From Natronorubrum thiooxidans (GTDB lineage Archaea; Halobacteriota; Halobacteria; Halobacteriales; Natrialbaceae): a stretch of DNA of 64,000 nucleotides. This document shows, in pieces, positions 8,662 to 17,671 of the stretch. The notes beneath the pieces are model-generated. The model was not told where the DNA came from, ran no database searches, and saw nothing but the letters and a program-made list of their open reading frames with translations. The stretch lies in assembly GCF_900156475.1 (NCBI RefSeq), contig NZ_FTNR01000002.1:349030-413029 (forward strand). Direction: 5' to 3'. The number at the start of each line of letters is the position of its first letter. The first letter of the stretch is position 1. A program made the translations under genes and the position numbers.

Positions 8662-9840
8662 CTAAAACAGTGGCTCGAGTTCGTCTTCGTCGTCTTCGAC
8701 GAGTTCCTCTAAGTTCTCCTCGCTTTCCTGTTGGATGTCGTCGATGTTGTCCTGGGCTTCGATCGCGACCTGCTGGAGGCGTTTGATCCGCGGGACGTTC
8801 GTCACGCCCGAGAGCAAGATCGCTGCAGCGACTTCCGGCTCCTGCCGGGGGAAGTCCCCACCACGGACTTCCATGCTCCCGGTTTCTTCCTCGAGCCACT
8901 TGCGGCCGCGTTCGATGCCTTTCCGGTTCAGATACTCCGACGGTCCGGAGAGGACGAGCAGGGCACGCTCGGTGCCTTCGATCTCACACGGCAGCGTCAG
9001 TCGGCCGAGTGCGGCCTTGCGGACGAGACTTGTAATGCGGTTGGTCGTGTTTGCAGCGTCCAAGTTGTCGTTACCGCCGTCATCGCCGGTAAACCGCGAG
9101 AGCAGGCCGCCGCCCGTGTTCAGATCGACCTCTTCGCTCGCAAACCCGACCGTCGAGACGCCGCCACCCGAGAGCGTGTTGATGATCTCGGAGGAGTCGA
9201 CGACGCTTTCGGCGACTTCCTGGCCGTCGCCGACCTCGCCAGCACCGAAAAGGATCCCGAATCGGCGGACGATCTCCTCGTTGATCTGGTCGTAGCCGCC
9301 CTCGACGGACTCGCCGGTCTGTCGCCACGAATCGTTGTCGAAGACCAGCAGATTGTCGACTTCGCGGACGAACGTCTGGAACGACCGCGCCGCGTTGAGC
9401 GTGTAGATTCCGCCCTCGTCGGTCCCCGGCAACACACCGAGTCCGTAAACAGGGATCGTGTAGATCCGTTTCAAGTGCTTCGCGAGGACGGGTGCACCGC
9501 CCGACCCAGTCCCGCCGCCCATGCCAGCGACGACCAGAAATGCATCGACCTCGTGGGTCGGAATCGCATCGATGGCGTTTTGGACTTCGTCGATGTCTTC
9601 CTCGGCGACCTCCGCGCCGAGTTCGTTGTCTGCACCCACGCCGTGGCCCTTTACGCGGGCTTGGCCGATGAGTACGCGATTCTCCTGTGGAATATTATCG
9701 AGACCCATGAGGTCCGCTTTCGCGGAGTTGACAGCGATCGCCGCGCGGACGATTCCGCTGTTCGTTCGATCGTCGTAATCGAGGAACCGATCGACGATTT
9801 TCCCACCGGCCTGTCCGAATCCGATCATCGCCAGCTTCAT
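8662..9840 (-). CDS. cetZ1: CetZ-family tubulin/FtsZ-like cytoskeletal GTPase
   Basis: Product of 392 aa. CetZ proteins polymerise with GTP at the cell envelope and control haloarchaeal shape; CetZ1 is needed for rod formation and motility in Haloferax. The nucleotide loop 'GMGGGTGSGGAP' is near residue 110, after the N-terminal 'GFGQAGGKIVDRF' glycine loop, and a T7-like region follows. The length, the second Gly loop and the acidic C-terminal tail ending ELEPLF fit CetZ rather than FtsZ1 or FtsZ2. The assignment to the CetZ1 branch rests also on its place beside cofC, which I recall from other haloarchaea. Confidence 0.88.
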   Translation of the reverse strand: MKLAMIGFGQAGGKIVDRFLDYDDRTNSGIVRAAIAVNSAKADLMGLDNIPQENRVLIGQARVKGHGVGADNELGAEVAEEDIDEVQNAIDAIPTHEVDAFLVVAGMGGGTGSGGAPVLAKHLKRIYTIPVYGLGVLPGTDEGGIYTLNAARSFQTFVREVDNLLVFDNDSWRQTGESVEGGYDQINEEIVRRFGILFGAGEVGDGQEVAESVVDSSEIINTLSGGGVSTVGFASEEVDLNTGGGLLSRFTGDDGGNDNLDAANTTNRITSLVRKAALGRLTLPCEIEGTERALLVLSGPSEYLNRKGIERGRKWLEEETGSMEVRGGDFPRQEPEVAAAILLSGVTNVPRIKRLQQVAIEAQDNIDDIQQESEENLEELVEDDEDELEPLF

Positions 9841-10028
9841 TGTTTGTAAGGGGGCTCCGTTGGATTGAAACCAGAGTAATCAAGGACATAAGTCTTTTGT
9901 TGCAGTGAATGTCATGCTTTGTTTTGTATTGCTGAAAACCGACAGCAGGAACCCTGTTTTACGTAGTATACCGCCTGCATGTGGAACTGTTATCACTGCC
10001 GATACTGGACGGTATATCAAATAATTGG

Positions 10029-10916
10029 TTATCTATTCAGGCCGAGCGACTCGCCGAACGTCGTCAGGTCGTCCTCCGAGCGACCGAACGCGGTCACGTC
10101 GTTGGTGACGACGGTGTTGTGCTGTTCGAGCGACCGGGCCTGGTCTGCCCCGAACGGAACGAACGGAAGCGGGTCGGCCGCCGTCAGTCCGAGTTTCGCG
10201 AGCGGCATCGGGATCGAAAAGATGCTGACGGACTTCCCCTCGGCCTCGTAGACGAGTTCCGTCGCATCCGCGAGCGTGACGATCTGTGGGCCGGCGACCT
10301 CGTAGGTCTCGCCGACGTGTTTGGCGTCCTCGAGTGCATCCGCAAGCATCGGGACCAGATCGCCGACCCAGATCGGCTGAAATCGGGTCGTCCCGCCGCC
10401 CGGCAGCCCCGTCACGTACGGCGTCGTCAGCTGTTTGGTGAACTCGACGAACTCACTCCCCCCACCGAAGACCACGGACGGCCGAAAGATCGTCCACTCG
10501 AGGTGGGAGTTTCTGACGAGCGTTTCGGCTTCACCTTTGGTGCGGATGTAGTCGGTGTCGCCGTCGGGGTCAGCCCCGAGCGCGCTCATCTGGACGAACC
10601 GGTCGACATCCCCGTCTTCGGCGGCCTGGACGAGGTTTGCCGTGCCGCCAAGATTGACGGTCTCGTGGTCGACACCGCTCGGTGGCTTGTACAGCGGCGA
10701 GAGGGCGACGAGATTGACGACAGCATCGTGGCCTGCGACCGTGCCCGCAATAGAGTCGTAAGCACTCACATTCCCCCTCGATCGCTCGATCTCCGCAGGG
10801 AGGTCGCTGCCGCGTGGGTCTCGAGACAGGGCCGTCACCTCGTGGCCGCGCTCGTGGAGTTCCGTACAGAGAGCCGTGCCGATAAAGCCGGTGCCGCCGG
10901 CGACGAGGACATTCAT
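10029..10916 (-). CDS. atypical short-chain dehydrogenase, NDUFA9-like NAD(P)-binding protein
   Basis: Product of 295 aa. The Rossmann loop GGTGFIGTALC is at residues 7-17. The usual YxxxK catalytic pair appears only as a degenerate 'YIRTKGEAE', which places it with the atypical NDUFA9-like/NmrA-like branch that binds NAD(P)H but may not be an oxidoreductase. 'FRPSVVFGGG' and 'FQPIWVGDLV' are the following family motifs. In mitochondria NDUFA9 belongs to complex I, but in haloarchaea the role is unknown. Monocistronic on the minus strand, diverging from tmk. Confidence 0.82.
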   Translation of the reverse strand: MNVLVAGGTGFIGTALCTELHERGHEVTALSRDPRGSDLPAEIERSRGNVSAYDSIAGTVAGHDAVVNLVALSPLYKPPSGVDHETVNLGGTANLVQAAEDGDVDRFVQMSALGADPDGDTDYIRTKGEAETLVRNSHLEWTIFRPSVVFGGGSEFVEFTKQLTTPYVTGLPGGGTTRFQPIWVGDLVPMLADALEDAKHVGETYEVAGPQIVTLADATELVYEAEGKSVSIFSIPMPLAKLGLTAADPLPFVPFGADQARSLEQHNTVVTNDVTAFGRSEDDLTTFGESLGLNR

Positions 10917-11018
10917 ACGTACGACATACTGCTACAGCGATAAATAGCTGATCGCCTCCGTGGTTTGGCTGCAACGGTTCTCGACAGATTGTAATAGCTT
11001 ACGTCCGCAGGTGCGAGC

Positions 11019-11621
11019 ATGCTGGTCACGCTCGAGGGAGTCGACGGGAGCGGGAAGACGACGGTCTGGGAGGCCTTACAGGAACGGTATCCCGACGCCA
11101 CGTTCACACGCGAGCCGACGAACGACTCGTGGTACGGCGAGGCCGTCTACCGCTCGATCGGGGACGACGACGCCGACTCGCTGGCCGAACTGTTTCTCTA
11201 CACCGCCGACCACGCCGCCCACCTCTCGCGAGTGATCGAACCCGCACTCGAGGCCGACGACCTCGTGATCTCGGATCGCTACTCGGACTCCCGGTTTGCC
11301 TATCAGGGGGCGACCCTCGCGAGTTCGGACCGACTCGCCGTCGACGACCCCCTCGAGTACGTCGTCGACCTCCACGAGCCGTTCTCGATCGAGCCCGATC
11401 TGACGATCTATTTCGACGTCCCCCCCGAGACGGCCGCGAAACGGGCCGGCGCGACGAACAAGTTCGAACGTGCCGCCTACCTCGAGTCGGTCGCCGAGAA
11501 CTACGAACGCCTGATCGCGCGTGACCCCGAGCGGTTCGTCCGTGTCGATGCGACCCAGACGCCAAAACGGGTGCTCGAGGCGGTCAAAAGCGCCGTGGCC
11601 GACGCGATAGCGACGAAGTAG
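11019..11621 (+). CDS. tmk: thymidylate kinase
   Basis: Product of 200 aa. It phosphorylates dTMP to dTDP. The P-loop GVDGSGKTT is at residues 7-15, the DRYxxS motif appears as '[17 protein letters not shown]' near residue 88, and the acceptor-binding 'TREPTND' follows the P-loop at about 31. Length is normal for the family. The gene is alone on the plus strand and converges with the DUF7344 gene after a 42-bp gap. Confidence 0.93.
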   Translation: MLVTLEGVDGSGKTTVWEALQERYPDATFTREPTNDSWYGEAVYRSIGDDDADSLAELFLYTADHAAHLSRVIEPALEADDLVISDRYSDSRFAYQGATLASSDRLAVDDPLEYVVDLHEPFSIEPDLTIYFDVPPETAAKRAGATNKFERAAYLESVAENYERLIARDPERFVRVDATQTPKRVLEAVKSAVADAIATK

Positions 11622-11663
11622 CGAAGCGATCGGTGGGCGCTGGATCGGCCTGAAAAAACGGAC

Positions 11664-12020
11664 TCACTTCGTCCCGATCAGTTCGGTCACAGTGTCTGCA
11701 TCTTCCCACAGGACGACATCACCGCTGCGGTGATCGTAGTCGATGAACTGCTCGTCATCGAGTTTCGGGAGGTGGTGGTGATGAAGCTCGACGTCGATGC
11801 GTTCCGTCTCAGCTTCCGGAACGGCGTCGTCATCGGCGAGTTCTCGTGCGACCTGTTCTCGCCGCAGGACGTCGTGCTCGACCAGAAGCGACATCACTCG
11901 ACGCCGGGTAACGTGGGCGAGCGCACCGCCGGATTGGAGCGCAGAGGCGGCTGTCTCGTCGAGCAGCGCAACGACCGCGACAGTCCCCTCAAGAACTAAA
12001 CAAACGATCGTAAGAGCCAC
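11664..12020 (-). CDS. DUF7344-type winged-helix protein, single domain
   Basis: Product of 118 aa from GTG 12020. One winged-helix domain covers residues about 30-110: 'ALAHVTRRRVMSLLVEHD', then the recognition-helix region and 'IDVELHHHHLPKLDDEQFIDYD', the His-rich turn common to these haloarchaeal regulators. It resembles each half of the tandem protein at 22.2 kb. The GTG start is chosen because a TATA-like AAAAATATT lies about 22-25 bp upstream; a longer frame reaches ATG 12113 but runs through that promoter. Target genes are unknown. Confidence 0.75.
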   Translation of the reverse strand: MALTIVCLVLEGTVAVVALLDETAASALQSGGALAHVTRRRVMSLLVEHDVLRREQVARELADDDAVPEAETERIDVELHHHHLPKLDDEQFIDYDHRSGDVVLWEDADTVTELIGTK

Positions 12021-12035
12021 TGTCGATGAGCCAAC

Positions 12036-12046
12036 AAAAATATTCC
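12036..12046 (-). promoter_or_regulatory. TATA-like box of the DUF7344 gene
   Basis: Reading leftwards, GAATATTTTTG is centred about 22 bp before GTG 12020. This spacing fits a leaderless transcript and is the main reason for rejecting the upstream ATG. Confidence 0.5.
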
Positions 12047-12125
12047 CACGGCTAAACGAGATATTCGTTCTGTTTGCACTGATCAATCCGGACAAGCGGA
12101 CAGTTGCTCGCACCGACCGGTGGTG

Positions 12126-12356
12126 TTAGTCCATCGCGATGTATGTCTGGGTGCTCTCGATGCCGTCGATCCCCTGAATCTGGGTGGCGGCGATCTCCTT
12201 GACCGCGGCTGGTGTCTCGACCTGCGCCTTCGCGATGATGTCGACGTCGCCGGCGACAATGTGTGCCGACTGAACGCCCTCGATCGCTTCGATGCTCTCT
12301 TGGAGCCGATCCGCCTCGCCCGTGTTCGCCTTGATCATGATGAAAGCCGTGACCAT
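12126..12356 (-). CDS. stand-alone RAM (Lrp/AsnC ligand-binding) domain protein, first of two
   Basis: Product of 76 aa. It begins MVTAFIMIKANTGE and ends with 'TQTYIAMD', a complete alpha/beta RAM domain as found at the C-terminus of Lrp/AsnC regulators, but with no helix-turn-helix. Such domains form dimers or octamers and bind amino acids. Its ATG overlaps the stop of trkA by one base (TAATG), so it is translated after trkA from one message. A close paralogue starts 122 bp upstream of trkA on the other strand. I infer that it senses a ligand or partners the potassium-uptake protein; no direct evidence is present. Confidence 0.85.
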   Translation of the reverse strand: MVTAFIMIKANTGEADRLQESIEAIEGVQSAHIVAGDVDIIAKAQVETPAAVKEIAATQIQGIDGIESTQTYIAMD

Positions 12357-13075
12357 TAGTTGACACCTCCAGTATCTGAACTCGCGTCGGTTCCCGCGTT
12401 CGCCGCAGCCTCACGTGGCGTTTCGCCGACCAGCAGCTGGCGGACCTCGTTCAGGACGTCGAAATCCGCGAGGACGACGAGTCGGTCGCCGTCCTCGAGC
12501 GACAGATCCGAGTTCGGAATCTCGAGGGGCTGGTCGCGCTTGCCGAAGGCGAGGACGGTCGCGTCGGCGGGCAGTTGCAGTTCGCCCATCGTGTAGCCGT
12601 TGACGGGAGCGCCGTTGGTGATCGTCAACTCGACGATCTGCAAGTGCGGGGCGATATCCGCGATTGCGCGGATCGTCCCGCCGAGTAAGGCGTTTTTCGC
12701 ACCGATCGCGCCCAGCCGTTCGGGGTAGATCACCTCGTCGACCTCGTCGGCGTACTTGCGGTAGATCCCCTCGCGGTAGGCCTCGTCGATCCGCATGATC
12801 GTCCGGCAGCCGTGGTGGTTGCCGATCATACACGCGGTGAAATTGACGTTGAGATCGCTCGTCAGCGCGCCCAGCGCGTCGGCGTCAGTGATGCCGGCGT
12901 CCTCGAGGACGTCCTCGCGGGAGCCGTCACCCTCGACGACCGTAAACTCCTGCGACCGAGCGCGTCGGATCATCGCCTCGTCCTGTTCGATCAGCGTCAC
13001 CTCGTGGCCCTCATCGCGCAGGACACGCGCTGTGCGCAGGCCAACTCGTCCAGCACCAATGATCACGAACCGCAT
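12356..13075 (-). CDS. trkA: TrkA-type potassium transport regulator (RCK-N and RCK-C)
   Basis: Product of 239 aa. An NAD-binding RCK-N domain begins with MRFVIIGAGRVGLRTA (GxGxxG, residues 7-12) and the acidic end of beta-2 in 'VTLIEQDE'. An RCK-C domain covers about residues 140-215, with 'ITNGAPVNGYTMGELQLP' and 'LEDGDRLVVLAD'. The protein gates Trk/Ktr potassium uptake, which is central to a salt-in halophile. The start at 13075 is preferred to a GTG-type start nine codons upstream because the Rossmann strand begins at once. The downstream RAM gene overlaps by one base. No membrane subunit (TrkH) is nearby. Confidence 0.9.
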   Translation of the reverse strand: MRFVIIGAGRVGLRTARVLRDEGHEVTLIEQDEAMIRRARSQEFTVVEGDGSREDVLEDAGITDADALGALTSDLNVNFTACMIGNHHGCRTIMRIDEAYREGIYRKYADEVDEVIYPERLGAIGAKNALLGGTIRAIADIAPHLQIVELTITNGAPVNGYTMGELQLPADATVLAFGKRDQPLEIPNSDLSLEDGDRLVVLADFDVLNEVRQLLVGETPREAAANAGTDASSDTGGVN

Positions 13076-13196
13076 GGACAGGGGTACGCCCGCCCCCGTC
13101 AATAAGCTTGTCCCCAGCTACCACATCACTCGATCGGGTGCGGTCGCCGCCAGGCAAAGACTTTAGTCATGCCATGGTGTACCACACCCTCGACAG

Positions 13197-13427
13197 ATGG
13201 TTCACGCGTTTATTATGATCAAGACGGCCGCCGGAAAATCCGAGGGGCTGCTCGCGGCGATCAGGGATCTCGAGCGAGTCACCGACGCTCATATCGTCGC
13301 CGGCAACTACGATATCATCGCAGAGATCGACGCCCCCGAGATCTACGACATCCTCGAGGCCGTCTCCTCGAGAATGCAGGCACTCGAGGGCGTCAGCGAA
13401 ACGAAAACGTACATCGCGATGGACTAA
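13197..13427 (+). CDS. stand-alone RAM (Lrp/AsnC ligand-binding) domain protein, second of two
   Basis: Product of 76 aa, same length as its paralogue at 12126-12356 and alike along its whole length: both read MVxAFIMIK at the start and xTYIAMD at the end, with 'AHIVAG' in the middle. It diverges from trkA with 121 bp between the starts. A TATA-like CTTTAGTC lies about 30 bp before the ATG. The arrangement, with trkA between two RAM proteins, suggests a shared ligand signal or a mixed oligomer, which is an inference. Confidence 0.85.
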   Translation: MVHAFIMIKTAAGKSEGLLAAIRDLERVTDAHIVAGNYDIIAEIDAPEIYDILEAVSSRMQALEGVSETKTYIAMD

Positions 13428-13448
13428 TCAATTCGGGCGTCTCTCGAG

Positions 13449-13976
13449 TTACATCGGCATGCCGCCGCTCTCTTCCGTGGCCTGCTGGCTGCGATCCTGG
13501 GCGTTCTCGAGCAGCGTCGCGGCCTCGCCGCGATACTCGTAGCCGGGAACGATCCCCTGTGCGAACGTTCCTTCGACGTACTCGATGAGGGCTTTGGCGT
13601 CCGCGACGCCCTCGGTCGCGTTCCAGGCGACGTACTCGAGCGTGACTGTGACCGCCTCCGTGTCGCGGTCGATCGTCGGCTCATCGTGGGTGCTCGTCTG
13701 GGCGACGGTAAAGACGTCCTCGAGTCGGCGCTCGAGCGTTTCGAACCAGCCGTCTTCGACGACGGAGGCGACGGCTTCGCCTGCGACAGCGGTGTCGAGC
13801 GTCGGCAGAGTGACCGTCACCCGAAATCGGCCGTCCCGTTTTCCGTCCGCGTCGTCCGCAGTAATAGTCGTCTCGAAGACGGTTGTCGTGAGATCGTAGC
13901 CAGCGGTTTCGTCCACTGCGACGAACGCGTCGTGGGCCTCGAGTGCGCGTTCGACGGCGGCGGGGAGCTCGGTCAT
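13449..13976 (-). CDS. DUF5813-like haloarchaeal protein
   Basis: Product of 175 aa, soluble and acidic, with alternating beta strands and no motif that points to catalysis. It contains 'RFRVTVTLPTLD', 'VVEDGWFETLERRLEDVF' and a conserved-looking 'ALIEYVEGTFAQGIVPGYEYRG'. I believe this is the haloarchaeal DUF5813 family, from memory only. Start ATG 13976 (MTELPAAVERAL) is preferred to one seven codons upstream. It converges with the second RAM gene after 21 bp. Confidence 0.7.
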   Translation of the reverse strand: MTELPAAVERALEAHDAFVAVDETAGYDLTTTVFETTITADDADGKRDGRFRVTVTLPTLDTAVAGEAVASVVEDGWFETLERRLEDVFTVAQTSTHDEPTIDRDTEAVTVTLEYVAWNATEGVADAKALIEYVEGTFAQGIVPGYEYRGEAATLLENAQDRSQQATEESGGMPM

Positions 13977-14157
13977 GCTCGAAAGAAGGGGCGTCACGGA
14001 AAAGGGTGTTACGCTGTTCGAGGCAGGGTGCCGGATATGAAACAGTTACAAGCCTGAAACTGACCGGCAGCGTCGGGATCGTTTCACGATCGTAGCCCGT
14101 CGTTTCCACACGAAATGACCTGCATTACTACAACGGATCCTGTCTTCTTTCACCGGC

Positions 14158-14358
14158 ATGAGTCTCGATAGACACGCCGCCGAACGTCGCCGGTTCGCCC
14201 GCCTCCTCGGAATAGACGGCGAGGCCGGCTGCGGATTACCGATCGGTTCTCGCTCGAGTCACACCGACGGGACGGTCGACTCGGAGACCCGTAACTATCC
14301 GAAGTCGGCCACCCGATCGGCGACGACCCGCATTGCCGACCGCTCGCACGACAGCTGA
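14158..14358 (+). CDS. doubtful 66-aa open frame in a 408-bp gap
   Basis: The frame starts MSLDRHAAERRRFARLLG and has GC-rich third positions like real genes here. However the product is basic and rich in Arg, Ser and Thr, unlike almost every other protein in this window, and no clear promoter lies upstream. I see no other feature in the gap 13977-14384. It could be a small unrecognised protein or chance. Confidence 0.22.
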   Translation: MSLDRHAAERRRFARLLGIDGEAGCGLPIGSRSSHTDGTVDSETRNYPKSATRSATTRIADRSHDS

Positions 14359-14384
14359 ACTCCCATCGCAGTCGCTGATACGCC

Positions 14385-15680
14385 TTATTCTACCGACTCG
14401 ATCGCCTGCTCGAGGTCGGCGATCACGTCGTCGACGTCTTCGATGCCGACGGAGAGACGCACGAGGTCGTCGGTGGTGCCGCTCGCGAGTTTCTCCTCTT
14501 CGGTGAGCTGTTGGTGGGTCGTACTCGCCGGATGGATGATCAGCGTCTTCGCGTCGCCGACGTTTGCGAGCATACTCGTGAGGTCGACCGCGTTACAGAC
14601 CGTTTCGGCAGCGTCGTAGCCACCCTCGAGGCCGAACGTAATCATCCCGCCGTAGCCGCCCTCGAGGTACGTGTTTGCGTTCTCGTGGGTCTCGTGGCTC
14701 TCGAGGCCGGGGTAGTTGACCCAGGCAACGTCGTCGTGGCCCTCGAGGAACTCGGCGACGGCCATCGCGTTCTCGCTGTGTTTTTCCATCCGCAGCGGCA
14801 GGGACTCGAGTTTCTGGAGGGTGACCCAGGCGTCGAAGGGTGCCTGCTGGTTCCCCAGATCGCGCAGGCCACGGGTCCGGGCGACGATCGAGAACGCTTG
14901 CTCGCCGAACGTTTCATAGAAGTTGACGCCGTGATAGGCAGGGTTCGGTTCAGTAATCTCGGGGTAATCGCCGTCGGGCCACGGGAACGAGCCACCGTCG
15001 ACGAGGACCCCGCCGACCGTCGAGCCAGCGCCGTGGATCCACTTCGTCGTCGAGTTCCAGACGAGGTCCGCCCCGTGCTCGAGCGGCCGGCAGAGATACG
15101 GCGTCGCGAACGTGTTGTCGACAAAGAGCGGGACGTCGTGGTCGTGGGCGATATCGGCGATGCGTTCGATGTCTGGCGTGACGAGCGCAGGGTTGCCGAT
15201 CGTCTCTAGGTGGACGAACGCGGTGTCATCGTCGATCGCCTCCGCGTAGGCGTCGTAATCTAAGGTGTCGACGAACTTCGTCTCGATGCCCCGTTTCGCG
15301 ACGGTGTGGGTAAGATACGTGTACGTCCCGCCGTAGATCGAAGACGAAGAGACGATGTTGTCCCCGACTTCCGCGAGGATGAACGTCGCGAGATCGAACG
15401 CGGCCATCCCGGACGAGGTCGCGAGTGCACCAACGCCACCCTCGAGGGTCGCGATGCGTTCCTCGAGCATCGCGTTCGTCGGATTCATGATCCGCGAGTA
15501 GATGTTGCCGAACTCCTCTAAGCCGAACAGTGCGGCGGCGTGGTCCGTATCCTCGAACTCGTAGGACGTCGTCTGATAGATCGGCGGTGCGCGGGCCCCG
15601 GTTGTCGGGTCCGGCTCCTGACCGGCGTGTACGCTGTTCGTGGCAAATCGATGGGCGTCCGAACTGGAATCGTCGCTCAT
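14385..15680 (-). CDS. metY: O-acetylhomoserine sulfhydrylase / Cys-Met metabolism PLP enzyme
   Basis: Product of 431 aa. It uses pyridoxal phosphate to combine O-acetylhomoserine with sulfide, giving homocysteine for methionine. K213 in '[10 protein letters not shown]' is the Schiff-base lysine; '[17 protein letters not shown]' and 'ATSSGMAAF' bind the cofactor phosphate; '[15 protein letters not shown]' precedes the lysine. The 430-residue length and the insertion around residues 240-260 fit MetY rather than the shorter cystathionine gamma-synthase. The start [12 protein letters not shown] at 15680 is chosen over an upstream extension of 53 unpatterned residues. metX is not adjacent. Confidence 0.9.
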   Translation of the reverse strand: MSDDSSSDAHRFATNSVHAGQEPDPTTGARAPPIYQTTSYEFEDTDHAAALFGLEEFGNIYSRIMNPTNAMLEERIATLEGGVGALATSSGMAAFDLATFILAEVGDNIVSSSSIYGGTYTYLTHTVAKRGIETKFVDTLDYDAYAEAIDDDTAFVHLETIGNPALVTPDIERIADIAHDHDVPLFVDNTFATPYLCRPLEHGADLVWNSTTKWIHGAGSTVGGVLVDGGSFPWPDGDYPEITEPNPAYHGVNFYETFGEQAFSIVARTRGLRDLGNQQAPFDAWVTLQKLESLPLRMEKHSENAMAVAEFLEGHDDVAWVNYPGLESHETHENANTYLEGGYGGMITFGLEGGYDAAETVCNAVDLTSMLANVGDAKTLIIHPASTTHQQLTEEEKLASGTTDDLVRLSVGIEDVDDVIADLEQAIESVE

Positions 15681-15927
15681 ATCAGCGTCGTTGCAGGCTG
15701 AGTAAGTAAAACCACTAGAGACTCCCGTCCGTTCGGAGTTCGACCGAGCTGTAGGCAGATGTTGCCAGCAACGCAGTCCCGGCGCACAACGCTCGAGACC
15801 GGTATCGGGGCCGTCGGTGTCTACTGACGGCCGAAGCACACGATCACCGCGAGGGCGATGGGGTTCTCAGCGGAAAATAGCGGCAATTGTCACCGCAATC
15901 AGGTCCGCGATGTGGCAGCGCTCGTGG

Positions 15928-17451
15928 TTACTCGAGCAGTGACTCGCCGGTCATCTCGGGTGGCTGGTCGAGGTCGAGACACTCAAGCATCGTCGGGGCG
16001 ATGTCGGCCAGCGTGCCGCCCTTGCGAACGGTTCGATCACCAGCAGTGCCGCCCGGAGCGAGGTAGATAAGCGGCACGTCGTTGTAGGTGTGAGCCGTGT
16101 GTGGGTCGTCTTCGGTCCCCATGTCGTCGGCGTTGCCGTGGTCTGCAGTGATGAGAACGTGCGATCCCGCAGCCTCGAGCGCGTCGACGAGTCGCCCTAA
16201 CTGTTCGTCGACGGCCTCGACGGCTTCGATCGCGGCCTCGTAGTCGCCAGTGTGGCCAACCATGTCGGGGTTGGCGTAGTTGAGCACGAGCACGTCGGGA
16301 TCGTCCGACTCGATCGTGTCCGTTGCGGTTTTGGTCACCTCGGGGGCACTCATCTCGGGTTGGCGGTCGTAGGTCGGCACGTCGGGACTCTCGACGATTT
16401 TGCGGATCTCGCCGTCGAACTCGACCTCGCGGCCGCCGTTGAGGAAGTAGGTGACGTGGGCGTACTTCTCGGATTCGGCGATCCGAAGCTGTGTCTTGCC
16501 CGCGTCGGCGAGCACCTCACCGAGCACGTTTTCGGGCTGGTTCGGCGGGTACGCAATCGGGAGGTCGAACGTCTCGTCGTACTGGGTCATTACCACGACC
16601 TCCGTCTCGGGCGGGTTGGTTTCGAGTGTGTCCGCCCAGTCCTCCGAGCGGATGTCGGCGAGCATTCGGGTGAGTTGGCGAGCGCGATCCGACCGGAAGT
16701 TGAACCAGATAACTGAGTCGCCGTCCTCGAGCGCCGGCTGCTCCGAAACGAGCGTCGGTTCAACGAACTCGTCGGTCTCACCCCGATCGTAGGACGCTTC
16801 GACGGCGTCGACGGCCGATTCGGCCGTCCACTCGGCCTCGCGGTCGACAATGGCGTCGTAGGCCCGCTTGGTTCGCTCCCAGTTCTGGTCGCGGTCCATC
16901 GCGTAGTACCGGCCCGTGACAGTCGCCACGTCGCCCGTGCCGTGGTCGTCGACGACGTCCTCGAGCGTGGCGAGGTACTCCCGTCCGCCAGTCGGCGAGG
17001 TGTCTCGCCCGTCGGTAAAGGCGTGGGTGACGGCCTCGACGTCGCGGTCGGCCGCCAGTTCGACTAGCGCGTGAAGGTGTTCGTGGTCCGAGTGGACCCC
17101 GCCGTCGCTAACGAGGCCGAGGAAGTGGACCTGTCCATCGTTCTCGCGAGCGTGGTCGAAGGCCGCATTGATCGCGTCGTTCTCCCGAAAAGAGCCGTCG
17201 GCGATCGAATCCGAGATCCGCGTGTACTCCTGGTAGACCACGCGCCCGGCTCCGATGTTCAGGTGGCCGACCTCGCTGTTGCCCATCTGGCCCTCGGGGA
17301 GACCGACCCGTCGGCCAGCGACCTCGAGTGAGCCGTGTGCCCCCGATTCTGCAAGCGAGTCGAACGTCGGCGTCTCGGCCGCGTCAACGGCGTCTCTGCT
17401 CGTTCCATCGCCGAGTCCCCACCCGTCGAGGATAATCAGCGCAGCATCCAT
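15928..17451 (-). CDS. gpmI: 2,3-bisphosphoglycerate-independent phosphoglycerate mutase
   Basis: Product of 507 aa. It interconverts 3- and 2-phosphoglycerate with two Mn ions in the lower glycolytic and gluconeogenic pathway. The first metal site is in ILDGWGLGD (residues 7-15), the phosphorylated serine is S59 in MGNSEVGH, and 'ITADHGNADDM' near 430 carries the second metal ligands. Length agrees with the family. It is monocistronic; a 13-bp sequence occurs twice at 17509-17543 upstream and may be regulatory. Confidence 0.95.
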   Translation of the reverse strand: MDAALIILDGWGLGDGTSRDAVDAAETPTFDSLAESGAHGSLEVAGRRVGLPEGQMGNSEVGHLNIGAGRVVYQEYTRISDSIADGSFRENDAINAAFDHARENDGQVHFLGLVSDGGVHSDHEHLHALVELAADRDVEAVTHAFTDGRDTSPTGGREYLATLEDVVDDHGTGDVATVTGRYYAMDRDQNWERTKRAYDAIVDREAEWTAESAVDAVEASYDRGETDEFVEPTLVSEQPALEDGDSVIWFNFRSDRARQLTRMLADIRSEDWADTLETNPPETEVVVMTQYDETFDLPIAYPPNQPENVLGEVLADAGKTQLRIAESEKYAHVTYFLNGGREVEFDGEIRKIVESPDVPTYDRQPEMSAPEVTKTATDTIESDDPDVLVLNYANPDMVGHTGDYEAAIEAVEAVDEQLGRLVDALEAAGSHVLITADHGNADDMGTEDDPHTAHTYNDVPLIYLAPGGTAGDRTVRKGGTLADIAPTMLECLDLDQPPEMTGESLLE

Positions 17452-17508
17452 GTGCGACGGGTCGCCAGCCTGTCGTAACTAGCTGTCGTTGTCGCGGTCG
17501 GCGGCAGT

Positions 17509-17543
17509 CGACATCGAACGCGAATCAGTCCGACATCGAACGC
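17509..17543. repeat. direct repeat of 13 bp, 22 bp apart, upstream of gpmI
   Basis: CGACATCGAACGC occurs exactly at 17509-17521 and 17531-17543. The centre distance of 22 bp is about two helical turns. It lies 58-92 bp upstream of the gpmI start and 130 bp before the divergent HTTM gene. It could be a regulator site or chance duplication. Confidence 0.45.
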
Positions 17544-17671
17544 ACGTCATTCCGAACCCAAATCCAGGGTAGCCGACTGCCGCCACCGTACAGACGGAAG
17601 GTATTTACAACTCAACTCGAGAGTGTCGCGCAGTTATCGGTTCGCCACGCGGCGTCCCGACCCCGTCAGTT

